Shown here piece by piece: positions 42,108 to 50,835 of a stretch of DNA of 64,000 nt. The DNA lies in the NCBI GenBank assembly GCA_035649635.1, contig DASRJE010000059.1, positions 27,113 through 91,112 of the forward strand, read 5' to 3'. Numbering within the stretch: position 1 is the stretch's first letter; each line of letters opens with the position of its first letter. The position numbers and the translations under genes are program-made. The stretch is from Gp6-AA40 sp035649635. GTDB lineage: Bacteria; Acidobacteriota; Vicinamibacteria; Vicinamibacterales; UBA2999. Under the pieces are notes generated by a model, which was not told the DNA's origin, did not search any database, and saw only the letters and a list, made by a program, of their open reading frames with translations.

Positions 42108-44522
42108 CTACTGGAAGCGCAGGGCGACGATCGGATCGACCTTGGTCGCCCGCCGGGCGGGAATCCAACAGGCCAGGGACGCCGCAAGGGCCAGCGCGGC
42201 AATCGCCACACCGAAGGTCATTGGATCGGTGGCCGTGACGCCAAACAGTACGCCTTCGATCAGTTGCGTCAGCGCCATCGACGCCGTCGCTCCGACAACG
42301 ATTCCGGCAAGGATCAACGTCCACCCCTGTCGCATCACCAGCGCGAGCACGGCGCGTGGGTTTGCTCCCATCGCGACGCGGACGCCGATCTCGTTCGTGC
42401 GTTGTGCCACCGCATACGACATCACGCCATAGAGGCCGACGACGGCGAGCACCAGCGCGACACAAGAGAAGATACCCAGGAGCAGTGTGTTGAATCGGTC
42501 TTGCGCAATCGATTGACCGAGTTGCTCCTTCAACGTGATGACCTGATAGATCGGCGTCTCCTTGTTCAACTCCAACACCGCGCTCCGCAGGCGCGGGACG
42601 ACCGCCAGCGGATCACTCTCGGTCTTGACGAGCACGCCGAAATAGTTCAGGACGAGGGGATCCTGCGCCGCAGGAAAGTAGATCTGCGGCTGCGCGTCGC
42701 GCTCCAGGGCTCCCAGTGTTCCGATTCGCGTGTCGCCGACGACGCCGACGATCTCTTTCTTCGGGAACACGCGACCGGTCATCTGCACGCGAACCTGCAG
42801 CATCTTGCCGATCGGGTTCTCACCCCGGAAATACCGATCGGCCAACGTCTGGTTGATGATCGCCACCTCGGGCGCCCCATCGTCATCCGTTGGAGCGAAG
42901 TCACGGCCGGCGACGAGCGTAACGCCGAGCGTCTTCATGTATCCGGCTTGCACCGTAAACACGTCGGCACGCTGCGGGCGGCCGTCGAAGTCGAAGGACG
43001 TACCAAAAACGGATGGGCGCGCTCCGAGCACACTCGCGCTGCGGACGCCGGGAACGCTCTGCACCTTGTCCTGCAGCTGCTGGGAGAACGCGGCGAGGCG
43101 AGCTGGCTCGCTGAACGGCAGATTCATCATGAACATCACGACGTTGGTCGTGTCGATGCCCGGATTCAGCCGGGCCAGGCGCCAGAAGCTGTTCATCAGG
43201 AGACCCGCACCCGTCAGGAGGACGAGCGCCAGCGCGATCTCGGCGACCACGAACGAGCTCCGCAGGCGTCGCCCGGTCGACGTGTCAGACACGGTGCGCG
43301 AGCGCTCCTGCAGACCGCCGATGAGATCCTTCCGCGAGGCATACCACGCGGGAGCGGCGCCGAACGTGACACCAGCACTCACAGCCACGACGAGAGAGAA
43401 GGCCAGGACCGGGAGGTCAAGCGCGATCTCGTTGGCGCGCGGCAAATCGCCGGGAATCAGGGCAACCAAGGAGTCCAGCGCGAACACCGCCAGGACGATC
43501 CCAACGGCACTCGCAGCGACCGAGAGCACAAGGCTTTCGATGACCAGATGGGCGCACAGGCGGCCTCGCGTCGCACCGAGCGCCGCACGAAGCGCCATCT
43601 CGTGCTGTCGGCCCGCCGCCTTCGTGAGCAGGAGATTCGCGACGTTGACGCAGGCAATCAGCAGCAGCGCGCCGACCGCAACAAACAGAAGCAGGAGCGG
43701 CCGGCTGACGTCGCCGACCAGGTTTTCGAGTTCCGGCACCAACTGAACTCCAAAGCCCTTGTTTTCCGGATACTGCGCGGCCAGGGTCGACGCGATCACG
43801 TCCATTTCGGATCGCGCCTGCTCGATCGTCGTCCCAGGCTTCAACAGTCCCATGACCTGGAAGCCGCGAAAATTGCGTTTCAGGTACTGGGAATCTGGTG
43901 CGATTAGAGCGCCGAGCGTGACCCAGAGATCGATTGGCCGTCTCTGCACGGGAAACTGAAATCCCTCGGGCATGACGCCGACTACGCTGACGGTCGTTCC
44001 GTAGATCGCGATGCTTCGTCCAAGCACGCTCGGATCGGAGCCGAAGCGCCGTTGCCAGTACGAATGGCTCAGGACGATCGACGACTCGCGAGATGCACTC
44101 TCAGCCGCGAGGGTCGTGCCCAGCAGCGGCGCGACGCCCAGGATCGGAAAGAAGTCGCCGAAGGCAGTCACCGCCTCGACTCGTTCCGCTTCGCCGCCGA
44201 TCGCGATCGGCATCCCGTCGATCTCGGTCCATGCCGACAGACGCCCCAGTGTCTGGCTCTGCCTGCGCCAATCGAGAAAATCGGGATACGAGACCGATTG
44301 CCTGACCGCACTCGCATCCTTCGACCAGATATGTACGAATCGGCCGCTGTCCGCGAACGGCAGCGGGCGCAGCATGACCGAATAGATCACGCTGAAAATC
44401 GCCGCCGTCGCTCCGATCCCCAGTGCGAGGGTCAGGACAGTGGACGCAGCGAAAGCCGGTTGCTTCCAGAAGATGTCCAGCGCGTGGCGCAAATCCTGAG
44501 TCAAACGCGAAAACGCGATCAT
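42108..44522 (-). CDS. MacB/FtsX-type ABC permease (ADOP family), two-domain form
   Basis: Integral membrane permease (804 aa) with two MacB-periplasmic/FtsX units. It starts MIAFSRLTQDLRHALDIF, then the first helix STVLTLALGIGATAAIFSVIYSVMLRPLP. The mid-protein FtsX signature is GALLLIACVNVANLLLTKAAGRQHEMALRAALGATRGRL, and the C-terminal one is YGVMSYAVAQRTNEIGVRVAMGANPRAVLAL with final TKVDPIVALRFQ. No PadR or ATPase gene is adjacent, in contrast to the 54085 paralog. Substrate unknown. Confidence 0.88.
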   Translation of the reverse strand: MIAFSRLTQDLRHALDIFWKQPAFAASTVLTLALGIGATAAIFSVIYSVMLRPLPFADSGRFVHIWSKDASAVRQSVSYPDFLDWRRQSQTLGRLSAWTEIDGMPIAIGGEAERVEAVTAFGDFFPILGVAPLLGTTLAAESASRESSIVLSHSYWQRRFGSDPSVLGRSIAIYGTTVSVVGVMPEGFQFPVQRRPIDLWVTLGALIAPDSQYLKRNFRGFQVMGLLKPGTTIEQARSEMDVIASTLAAQYPENKGFGVQLVPELENLVGDVSRPLLLLFVAVGALLLIACVNVANLLLTKAAGRQHEMALRAALGATRGRLCAHLVIESLVLSVAASAVGIVLAVFALDSLVALIPGDLPRANEIALDLPVLAFSLVVAVSAGVTFGAAPAWYASRKDLIGGLQERSRTVSDTSTGRRLRSSFVVAEIALALVLLTGAGLLMNSFWRLARLNPGIDTTNVVMFMMNLPFSEPARLAAFSQQLQDKVQSVPGVRSASVLGARPSVFGTSFDFDGRPQRADVFTVQAGYMKTLGVTLVAGRDFAPTDDDGAPEVAIINQTLADRYFRGENPIGKMLQVRVQMTGRVFPKKEIVGVVGDTRIGTLGALERDAQPQIYFPAAQDPLVLNYFGVLVKTESDPLAVVPRLRSAVLELNKETPIYQVITLKEQLGQSIAQDRFNTLLLGIFSCVALVLAVVGLYGVMSYAVAQRTNEIGVRVAMGANPRAVLALVMRQGWTLILAGIVVGATASMALTQLIEGVLFGVTATDPMTFGVAIAALALAASLACWIPARRATKVDPIVALRFQ

Positions 44523-44686
44523 GGTCGGCGAGTCGATGTCAGATTAGCCAACTCTGTACCACAATCAGGACCACGATTTGGACCCGACGCGAGCACGTCC
44601 GTTTCGGCGACGTCCGATTCCGGGATGTCGCCGTTCGTCAGCGAACGCGTTCGCCAGTGAACGGGGCGAGATCGGCTCAAACGGCC

Positions 44687-45688
44687 CTACGGTCGAGCAG
44701 AAACAAGCGGCGCGAACGGCAGCGGCCGCCCGTGCTCGTATCTCGCGATTGTGCGCAAGACGACGTCGGACATCATGTCGAGAAACAGCGGATCGTCGTT
44801 GACCGCTTCGGCGCGTACCATCGGCAAGCCGATTTCACGACTCACGTCTGCCGCTTCACGATCGAGGTCGTACAGTACCTCGATGTGATCGCACACGAAT
44901 CCGATCGGACAGATGACGGCGGCTTCGAGACCAGCCGCGCGCTGCTGCCGAAGGTAATCGCGGATGTCCGGCTCGAGCCACGGATCCGTCGGCCTGCCGC
45001 TTCGACTCTGATAGACGACCACCCACTCGCGCATGCCCGCTTCGTCGGCGACGAGTCGCGCCGACTCCTGCAGCTGCGCTTCGTACCTCGAGGCCGCCGC
45101 CATCGGTGCCGGAATGCTGTGTGCCGTGAACACCAGTCGAGCCCCGGCGCGCGCGTCCTCGGGGAGCCGGGCCAACGCCGCTCTGACATGTGCGGCATTC
45201 GCGGCGATGAAGGACGGATGATCGAACCAGCTGTCGACAAATGTGACGTCGACGTCTTTCCCCTCTTTGCGGATGTCCGCCCGGGCGGAAGCGACGTTCT
45301 CGCGATACTGCTGGCAACTCGAGTACGAGTGCTGGGCCGCTGCAATGAACCCGATGGCGTGGCGTAATCCGGCCGCGTGCATCTCGTGCATTGTGTCGGG
45401 GAGAAGCGGATGCCAGTTGCGCATTCCGACAAAGACTGGCAATGGACGGCCGGCCGCCTCTAAGCGAACCCGCAGCCCTTCAGCCTGCTGTCGGGTAATA
45501 GAGGTGATGGGCGATACGCCGCCGAACAGCTCGTAGTGGTGCGCGACTTCCTCGACGCGCTCGGGACTGACCCGCCGGCCGCGAAGGACATTGGCCAGGA
45601 ACGGCCGAATGTCGTCAGACCCTTGCGGCCCCCCGAACGAGATGACGAGGACGGAATCGAACGGTGGTTGCCTCAACCCTCTCAGCAT
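44687..45688 (-). CDS. hemH: Ferrochelatase
   Basis: Ferrochelatase (333 aa), inserting Fe(II) into protoporphyrin or coproporphyrin at the last part of heme synthesis. Family blocks are SVLVISFGGPQG at the start, HHYELFGGVSPIT, PVFVGMRNWHPLLPDTM, LVFTAHSIP with the catalytic His, VVYQSRSGRPTDPWLEPDI and VICPIGFVCDHIEVLYDLD with the acidic residue. ATG 45688 is used; an in-frame TTG lies 8 codons upstream and neither has a clear ribosome site. No other heme gene is nearby. It is divergent from the AhpD-like cluster. Confidence 0.93.
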   Translation of the reverse strand: MLRGLRQPPFDSVLVISFGGPQGSDDIRPFLANVLRGRRVSPERVEEVAHHYELFGGVSPITSITRQQAEGLRVRLEAAGRPLPVFVGMRNWHPLLPDTMHEMHAAGLRHAIGFIAAAQHSYSSCQQYRENVASARADIRKEGKDVDVTFVDSWFDHPSFIAANAAHVRAALARLPEDARAGARLVFTAHSIPAPMAAASRYEAQLQESARLVADEAGMREWVVVYQSRSGRPTDPWLEPDIRDYLRQQRAAGLEAAVICPIGFVCDHIEVLYDLDREAADVSREIGLPMVRAEAVNDDPLFLDMMSDVVLRTIARYEHGRPLPFAPLVSARP

Positions 45689-45807
45689 AGGCCCATGCGC
45701 TTGAACCACCAAGCATGGTCCAACGCTTCCACCGACCTAGTGCCTTCACAGTATTGAGCGCGCACGGACGCGCTTCTTACAATCGCCAGCTACCGAGCCC
45801 AGACCCG

Positions 45808-46350
45808 ATGCCACATATCTCATTGCCCGAAGGCCTTCCCGGTATTACCAGCGGTTTTGCATTCCGCCCTGAAACAGCCAAGCCGATGCGCGAGCTGGCC
45901 GAAGTGCTACTCCGCGGCGGCAACACGCTGAGCAGCGCCGAGCGCGAGATGATCGCGACGCTCGTCTCGGACCGCAACGACTGCCACTTTTGTCAGGCGA
46001 GTCACCGAGCCGCCGCCGCACATCATCTCGGCGGCAACTACGAGGTCGTGGACGCCGTCAAGCGCGACTTCCACACGGCCCCTGTCTCCCCGAAGCTGAA
46101 GGCGCTCATGGCAATCGCCGCCAAGGTGCAGGAGAGCGGCCAACAGGTCGCCACGTCCGACATCGAGCAGGCGCGCGCCGCCGGCGCCACCGACGTCGAG
46201 ATCCATGACGCCGTGCTGATCGCGGCCGCTTTCTGCATGTTCAACCGTTACGTCGACGGCCTGGCGACATTCACGCCGCGCGACGAGCAGGCCTACGACC
46301 ACATGGGCCGGCGCATGGCCAGCGAAGGGTATGTCCGGCGCAATGGGTAA
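45808..46350 (+). CDS. AhpD-like carboxymuconolactone-decarboxylase-family protein (paralog 1)
   Basis: AhpD-like peroxidase-type protein (180 aa) with the redox motif CHFC and a proton-relay His (C59, C62, H66), suited to reduce peroxides or act as an alkylhydroperoxidase-like disulfide reductase. ATG 45808 (MPHISLPEGLPGI) aligns exactly with the start of paralog 3. No signal peptide. First of three tandem homologs; the following gene overlaps its last codons. About 65% of aligned positions look the same as paralog 3 by eye, so these two arose by recent duplication. Confidence 0.88.
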   Translation: MPHISLPEGLPGITSGFAFRPETAKPMRELAEVLLRGGNTLSSAEREMIATLVSDRNDCHFCQASHRAAAAHHLGGNYEVVDAVKRDFHTAPVSPKLKALMAIAAKVQESGQQVATSDIEQARAAGATDVEIHDAVLIAAAFCMFNRYVDGLATFTPRDEQAYDHMGRRMASEGYVRRNG

Positions 46351-46948
46351 CTCGCCCTCGCTCTACTTACCAGACGTCGAAGCCAATCACCAGCCGGGCG
46401 TCTATCGCGATCTGATCGCAGCGGCCCGCGACCGCGATCTCGAGTACTCGAAGATCTGGGATCTGTTCGCGTTTCAGCAGGAGTTCACCATCCACCTGGC
46501 GCGTTTCACGCAGGGCGTCCTCCGCCAGCCTGCGACGATCAGTCCTGGCCTTCGAGAGCTGATTGCTGCATACACCTCCTATCAGAACGAGTGCGGGTTC
46601 TGTATGCAGGCGCACGCTGCGGCTGCCAGCGAGCTGCTCGGCAACGAGTCGCTTGTGTGGGATGCGCTGCGTAACGTTGAACAAGCGCCGCTCGACGAGA
46701 AGACCCGACACATCCTCCGATTTGCCGGCAAAGTGACGCGCACATTGCCGGCAGTCAACGCCGACGACGTCGAGACCCTGCGCCGCGTCGGCTGGGACGA
46801 CGAGGCGATTTACTACGCCATCACGACGTGTGCGCTCTTCAACTTCTACAACCGCTGGATCACCGCGTCCGGGGTGCCAGTAATGTCCGTCGAGGGGCAT
46901 CGCGCGCAAGGCAAAGCGCTCGCCTCACGCGGCTACATCCGGGACTAA
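46331..46948 (+). CDS. AhpD-like carboxymuconolactone-decarboxylase-family protein (paralog 2)
   Basis: AhpD-like protein (205 aa), more distant from its neighbours and with a longer N-terminal helix region (LYLPDVEANHQPGVYRDLI, YSKIWDLFAFQQEFTIHLARF). The active-site CGFC with downstream His is at C88, C91, H95 (ECGFCMQAHAAAA). It overlaps paralog 1 by 20 bp from ATG 46331; ATG 46343 is a possible alternative. The C-terminal ALFNFYNRWI matches the dimer-interface helix of the family. Cytoplasmic. Confidence 0.85.
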   Translation: MSGAMGNSPSLYLPDVEANHQPGVYRDLIAAARDRDLEYSKIWDLFAFQQEFTIHLARFTQGVLRQPATISPGLRELIAAYTSYQNECGFCMQAHAAAASELLGNESLVWDALRNVEQAPLDEKTRHILRFAGKVTRTLPAVNADDVETLRRVGWDDEAIYYAITTCALFNFYNRWITASGVPVMSVEGHRAQGKALASRGYIRD

Positions 46949-46956
46949 TCAAACAC

Positions 46957-47508
46957 ATGGCACACATCACGCTTCCTGAAGGGCTGCCTGGTATCCGGGG
47001 CCCGATGGCGTTCCGGCCGGAGACCGCCAAGCCGCTCAACGACCTCGTCGATGTCTTGCTGCGGGGCCCCCACATCCTGACACAGGCCGAACGCGAGCTC
47101 ATCGCGACCTACGTCTCCACGCAGAACGACTGCCGCTACTGTCAGACGATTCATGGCGCCATCGCCGCCCACCATCTCCACGGCAACGAAGACGTGGTGG
47201 TCAAAGTCAAAACCGATCCGGAACAAGCGCCGATTTCGGACAAGCTCAAGGCGCTGCTCGTCATCGCCGGCAAGACCGCGGAGAGCGGGAAAGCCGTCAC
47301 CGCCGACGACATCGCGCGCGCCCGCGAGCAAGGGGCCACTGACCTGGAGATCCACGACACGGTGCTCATCGCTGCCGTGTTCTGTATGTGCAATCGCTAC
47401 GTCGATGGGCTCGCCACGTGGGCACCCGACGATCCGGACTTCTACCGCCAGCGCGCAGCCATCGTCGCGCGTCATGGCTACGCCGCTTCGACTCTTCAAG
47501 GAACGTAG
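46957..47508 (+). CDS. AhpD-like carboxymuconolactone-decarboxylase-family protein (paralog 3)
   Basis: AhpD-like protein (183 aa), close paralog of the first gene in the cluster: MAHITLPEGLPGI start, ETAKPLNDLVDVLLRG, DCRYCQTIHGAIAAHH with C59, C62 and H66 at identical positions, and the shared LEIHDTVLIAAVFCMCNRYVDGLAT block. It begins 8 bp after paralog 2 and ends 2 bp before the TonB receptor ATG, so all four genes are probably one transcript. Confidence 0.88.
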   Translation: MAHITLPEGLPGIRGPMAFRPETAKPLNDLVDVLLRGPHILTQAERELIATYVSTQNDCRYCQTIHGAIAAHHLHGNEDVVVKVKTDPEQAPISDKLKALLVIAGKTAESGKAVTADDIARAREQGATDLEIHDTVLIAAVFCMCNRYVDGLATWAPDDPDFYRQRAAIVARHGYAASTLQGT

Positions 47509-47510
47509 CT

Positions 47511-50500
47511 ATGACGCGGTTTATCGTTGCCCTGGTCGGATGCCTCGGGCTCATGACGAGCGGTCTGGGTGCGCAAGAAACCACTGGCGCCGTCGAGGGC
47601 GCGGTGACCGACCAGACCGCCAGCGCGCTGGTTGGCGCGCGCGTCGTGGCAATCAACCTCGAAACCGGCTTCACGAAGGAAGCGATCACGGCGAGTGACG
47701 GCTTCTACCGGCTGCTCCTCTTGCCGGTCGGCCACTATACCATCACGGTGGAGGCGCCGAAGTTCGCCACACTGATTCGTGAAGCCATCGAGGTCAATCT
47801 CGGTCAAACGGTGCGCGTCAACGCGCAGCTGGCGTTACCCACGATCGCTGAGACCGTCACGGTCTCTGGCGGCGCGCAGCTCGTCGACACCAGCACCAAC
47901 GCGCTCGGCCGCGTCGTCACCGGTCGTGAGCTCGTGGATCTTCCGCTCAATGGACGCAACTTCACGCAGCTTGGTCTGCTGCAGACTGGCGTCGCGCCTT
48001 TGACCGCTGGTGTCGCAGCCGCGGGCGGCAGCCTTCGCCAAGGGCAAGCATACGCGGTGAACGGCATGCGGCCGGAATCGAACATGTACCTGGTCGATGG
48101 TGGACAGAACGTCAACCGGATGGATGGTGGCTACGCGCTCAAGCTCCCGGTGGAGGCGATCGCCGAGTTCCGGATCCTCACCCAGAGTGCTCCGCCGGAA
48201 TATGGCGGCACTGGCGGCGCCACGACGAGCGTGGTGACCCGCTCGGGCAGCAATCAGTTCCACGGCAATCTCTACGAGTTCCTCCGCAACGATGCCTTAG
48301 ACGCGCGGAACTTCTTCTCCGAGGAGGTCGAGCCACTCAAGCAGAACCAGTTCGGCGCCACCATCGGAGGGCCGATCGCGCAGAACCGGCTGCTGTTTTT
48401 CGGCTACTACGAAGGCTTCCGCAACAAGCAGGGATACACGACGACGGCCACGGTGCCGAGCGACTTGCAGCGAGCGGGTGACTTCTCGGATATGGGAACG
48501 CCCTTGATCAATTTCGCTGCTGGCGGCGTGCCCGTTCCGGGAAACACGATTCCGCCTGCGATGCAGAATCCGGTCGCGCTGAACGTCCTGAACATGTATC
48601 CGCGCGCCAACATCTCGCCGACGCTCTATCGCGAGACGGTGCTCGTCACGAACGTCCTCGATCAAGTTGGCGGACGCGTGGATTTCAATGCCTCGCCGGA
48701 GAATCAGTTCTTCGCGCGTTACGCGTATTCCGGTGGGCACAACATCAACCCGGTGTCCGTGCGCGGGACCGATGCGCCCGGTTTTCCGACTCGAGATGAC
48801 CTCTCGACGCATATCGCCACTCTCGCCAACACACACATCCTGTCCTCGTCCATGACCAACTCGATGAGGGCGACATATCTGAGGCACAAGTTCTTCTTCG
48901 ACCAGCGGCTGAATCAGACGCCGCCAGGTGCGTTCGGTTTCGCGTATTCCTCATCGAACGACTTCGGCCAGGGGCCGCCGTTCTTCAACACGGCCGGCTA
49001 CTCGCCGATCGGCGGCGCCATTACGGGTCCACGCAACACGACGCAGGACACCTTCGAGATTCAGGACGCCGTGACCTGGACGAACCGCGCGCACCTGCTG
49101 AAGATCGGCGGTGAGTTCAGGCGTACCGGTATCGACATGGCGCAGGCCATTGCGCCGAATGCGTTCTACGTCTTTGCCAGCACCTTCCCGACGAACAACT
49201 CCATCGCCAATCTCCTGCTGGGTGCGCCCGTGGTCTTCTACCAGGGCCTCGGCAACTTCGAGCGGGAAATCGACACGTGGGGATTCGGTGCATACGCGCA
49301 GGATGAGTGGCGCATGACGCCTCGCGTGACGTTCAACTACGGGTTGCGCTACGAGCGCATCAACCCGTTCACCGAGGTCGACGATCGCTTGAATGCATTC
49401 GTGCCCGGCGCCAAATCGCAGGTCAGACCGGACGCTCCTGTCGGTCTGCTCTTCCCCAGCGATCAAGGCCTCCCCCGTGGGATTGCCAAGAGCGTGAATG
49501 CCTTCATGCCGCGCGTCGGCGTTGCCTGGGATCCAACGGGAACAGGCGCCTGGGCCGTGCGAGGGAGCTACGGACTCTTCTACGACCAGTTCCAGAATGG
49601 AGCGGGAACTGCGTCGCAGGTCGCGATCAGCGCGACGCCAGCCGCACAGTTCGTCCAGTTCAGCGGTCCAGGATTGAACTTCCAGAATCCATTCCTTGGC
49701 CGTCCTTATCCACAGCCCGATTCGTTCGTCCGCCCCTCGACGCAGTTCGTGATGGACGTCGATGCCAAGCCGCCGTCAGTCCAGAACTGGAATGTCGGCG
49801 TGCAGCGATCGCTCTTCGACAAGTACGTCATCGAAGCGCGCTACGTCGGTGCCGCAGCGAAACATCTGCCGCGCAACGTCGAAGCAAATCCCGCTGTCTA
49901 CGGCCCTGGCGCTACAGCGCAGAATGCCGACCGCCGTCGCATCTATGCCAACTGTCCCGCCGATGGCAGCGCGTGTGACTTCTCCACGATCGCGATGCTG
50001 ACAAGCGTGGCGAGGTCGCGATACGACGCCGGCCAGTTCAGTCTGTCGCGCCGCTTCGGTGATGAGGTCGGGTTCAATGTGTCGTACTGGTTGTCCAAGT
50101 CGATGGACCACCTGTCGGCGATGAATCTTTCCGGCGCAGCGGCGAAGCCGCTCGCGGGTGAAAACGACCTCGCACAGAATCCGTTCGATCTCGAGGCGGA
50201 GTGGGGACCGTCCCTCTTCGACGCGCGCCATCGCCTCGTTGCCAGCGCGAGTTGGATGCCGCAGGTGCCATCCGATGCGCCAACCGCGCTACGAGTGCTG
50301 TTCGATCGATGGCAACTGAACGGAATCGCAGCTTTCAACTCCGGGACGCCGTTCACCGTCTCGGATTCGGCCAACGTGGCGTTGCAGGCGAACAGCCCGC
50401 CGATCTCTGGCTTCCCCGCCAGCCGTCCGAACGTCATCGGAGACCCGAATGCCGGGCCACACACCGTTGATGAATGGATCAGCCGGTCGGCATTCGAGCG

Positions 50501-50771
50501 ACTCAACTTGCAGACGCAGGCAGGTCAGTTTGGCAACGCCGGTCGCAACATCGCGCGCGGACCGTCGTTTGGCACCATCGACGTGTCGTTCGTACGTGAC
50601 TTCGATCTAGCCCGACAGACGCGCCTCCAATTCCGCGCGGAGATCTTCAACGCGCTCAATCAGGTCAACTTCGGTTTGCCGGTCGCCGATCTGAATTCGC
50701 CATCCTTTGGTCGAATTCTTTCGGCCGGCTCGCCCCGTCTGATGCAGTTCGGGATGAAGCTGATCTTCTAG
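47511..50771 (+). CDS. TonB-dependent receptor, Oar-like, with carboxypeptidase-regulatory-like domain
   Basis: Outer-membrane receptor (1086 aa). AAGGA precedes ATG 47511, then a signal peptide (MTRFIVALVGCLGLMTSGLGAQ). Residues about 22-110 form the regulatory-like domain (GAVEGAVTDQTASALVGARVVAINLETG). The plug follows (LVDLPLNGRNFTQLGLLQ, YAVNGMRPESNMYLVDGGQNV, EFRILTQSAPPEYGG). The long barrel ends with a terminal Phe (LMQFGMKLIF), the usual outer-membrane insertion signal. No classical TonB box was seen. Its place directly behind three AhpD-like genes is odd and suggests a shared substrate or signal, unproven. Confidence 0.92.
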   Translation: MTRFIVALVGCLGLMTSGLGAQETTGAVEGAVTDQTASALVGARVVAINLETGFTKEAITASDGFYRLLLLPVGHYTITVEAPKFATLIREAIEVNLGQTVRVNAQLALPTIAETVTVSGGAQLVDTSTNALGRVVTGRELVDLPLNGRNFTQLGLLQTGVAPLTAGVAAAGGSLRQGQAYAVNGMRPESNMYLVDGGQNVNRMDGGYALKLPVEAIAEFRILTQSAPPEYGGTGGATTSVVTRSGSNQFHGNLYEFLRNDALDARNFFSEEVEPLKQNQFGATIGGPIAQNRLLFFGYYEGFRNKQGYTTTATVPSDLQRAGDFSDMGTPLINFAAGGVPVPGNTIPPAMQNPVALNVLNMYPRANISPTLYRETVLVTNVLDQVGGRVDFNASPENQFFARYAYSGGHNINPVSVRGTDAPGFPTRDDLSTHIATLANTHILSSSMTNSMRATYLRHKFFFDQRLNQTPPGAFGFAYSSSNDFGQGPPFFNTAGYSPIGGAITGPRNTTQDTFEIQDAVTWTNRAHLLKIGGEFRRTGIDMAQAIAPNAFYVFASTFPTNNSIANLLLGAPVVFYQGLGNFEREIDTWGFGAYAQDEWRMTPRVTFNYGLRYERINPFTEVDDRLNAFVPGAKSQVRPDAPVGLLFPSDQGLPRGIAKSVNAFMPRVGVAWDPTGTGAWAVRGSYGLFYDQFQNGAGTASQVAISATPAAQFVQFSGPGLNFQNPFLGRPYPQPDSFVRPSTQFVMDVDAKPPSVQNWNVGVQRSLFDKYVIEARYVGAAAKHLPRNVEANPAVYGPGATAQNADRRRIYANCPADGSACDFSTIAMLTSVARSRYDAGQFSLSRRFGDEVGFNVSYWLSKSMDHLSAMNLSGAAAKPLAGENDLAQNPFDLEAEWGPSLFDARHRLVASASWMPQVPSDAPTALRVLFDRWQLNGIAAFNSGTPFTVSDSANVALQANSPPISGFPASRPNVIGDPNAGPHTVDEWISRSAFERLNLQTQAGQFGNAGRNIARGPSFGTIDVSFVRDFDLARQTRLQFRAEIFNALNQVNFGLPVADLNSPSFGRILSAGSPRLMQFGMKLIF

Positions 50772-50788
50772 CGCCATTTCATTTTGCC

Positions 50789-50812
50789 GTAGAGCGCAGG
50801 CTTAAGCCGGCG
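50789..50812 (+). repeat. GTAG-headed REP-like palindrome
   Basis: GTAG (50789-50792) is followed two bases later by CGCAGGCTTAAGCCGGCG (50795-50812), a palindrome with one mismatched pair. It is in the 64-bp gap between the TonB receptor and the MFS gene and may weaken read-through. Confidence 0.5.
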
Positions 50813-50835
50813 CGTAATGCCGGAGGTCGAGCATT

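Noticed and set aside
42264..43907. Long plus-strand open frame (547 codons) opposite the permease gene
   Set aside because: Antisense shadow of a high-GC gene; Arg/Asp/His-rich composition without domains, while the minus strand encodes a recognisable permease.
44546..44561. Sigma-54-like sequence TGGTACAGAGTTGGCT upstream of the 42108-44522 permease
   Set aside because: GG and GC spacing fits but two consensus positions differ and no enhancer-binding regulator is nearby; a single match is too weak.
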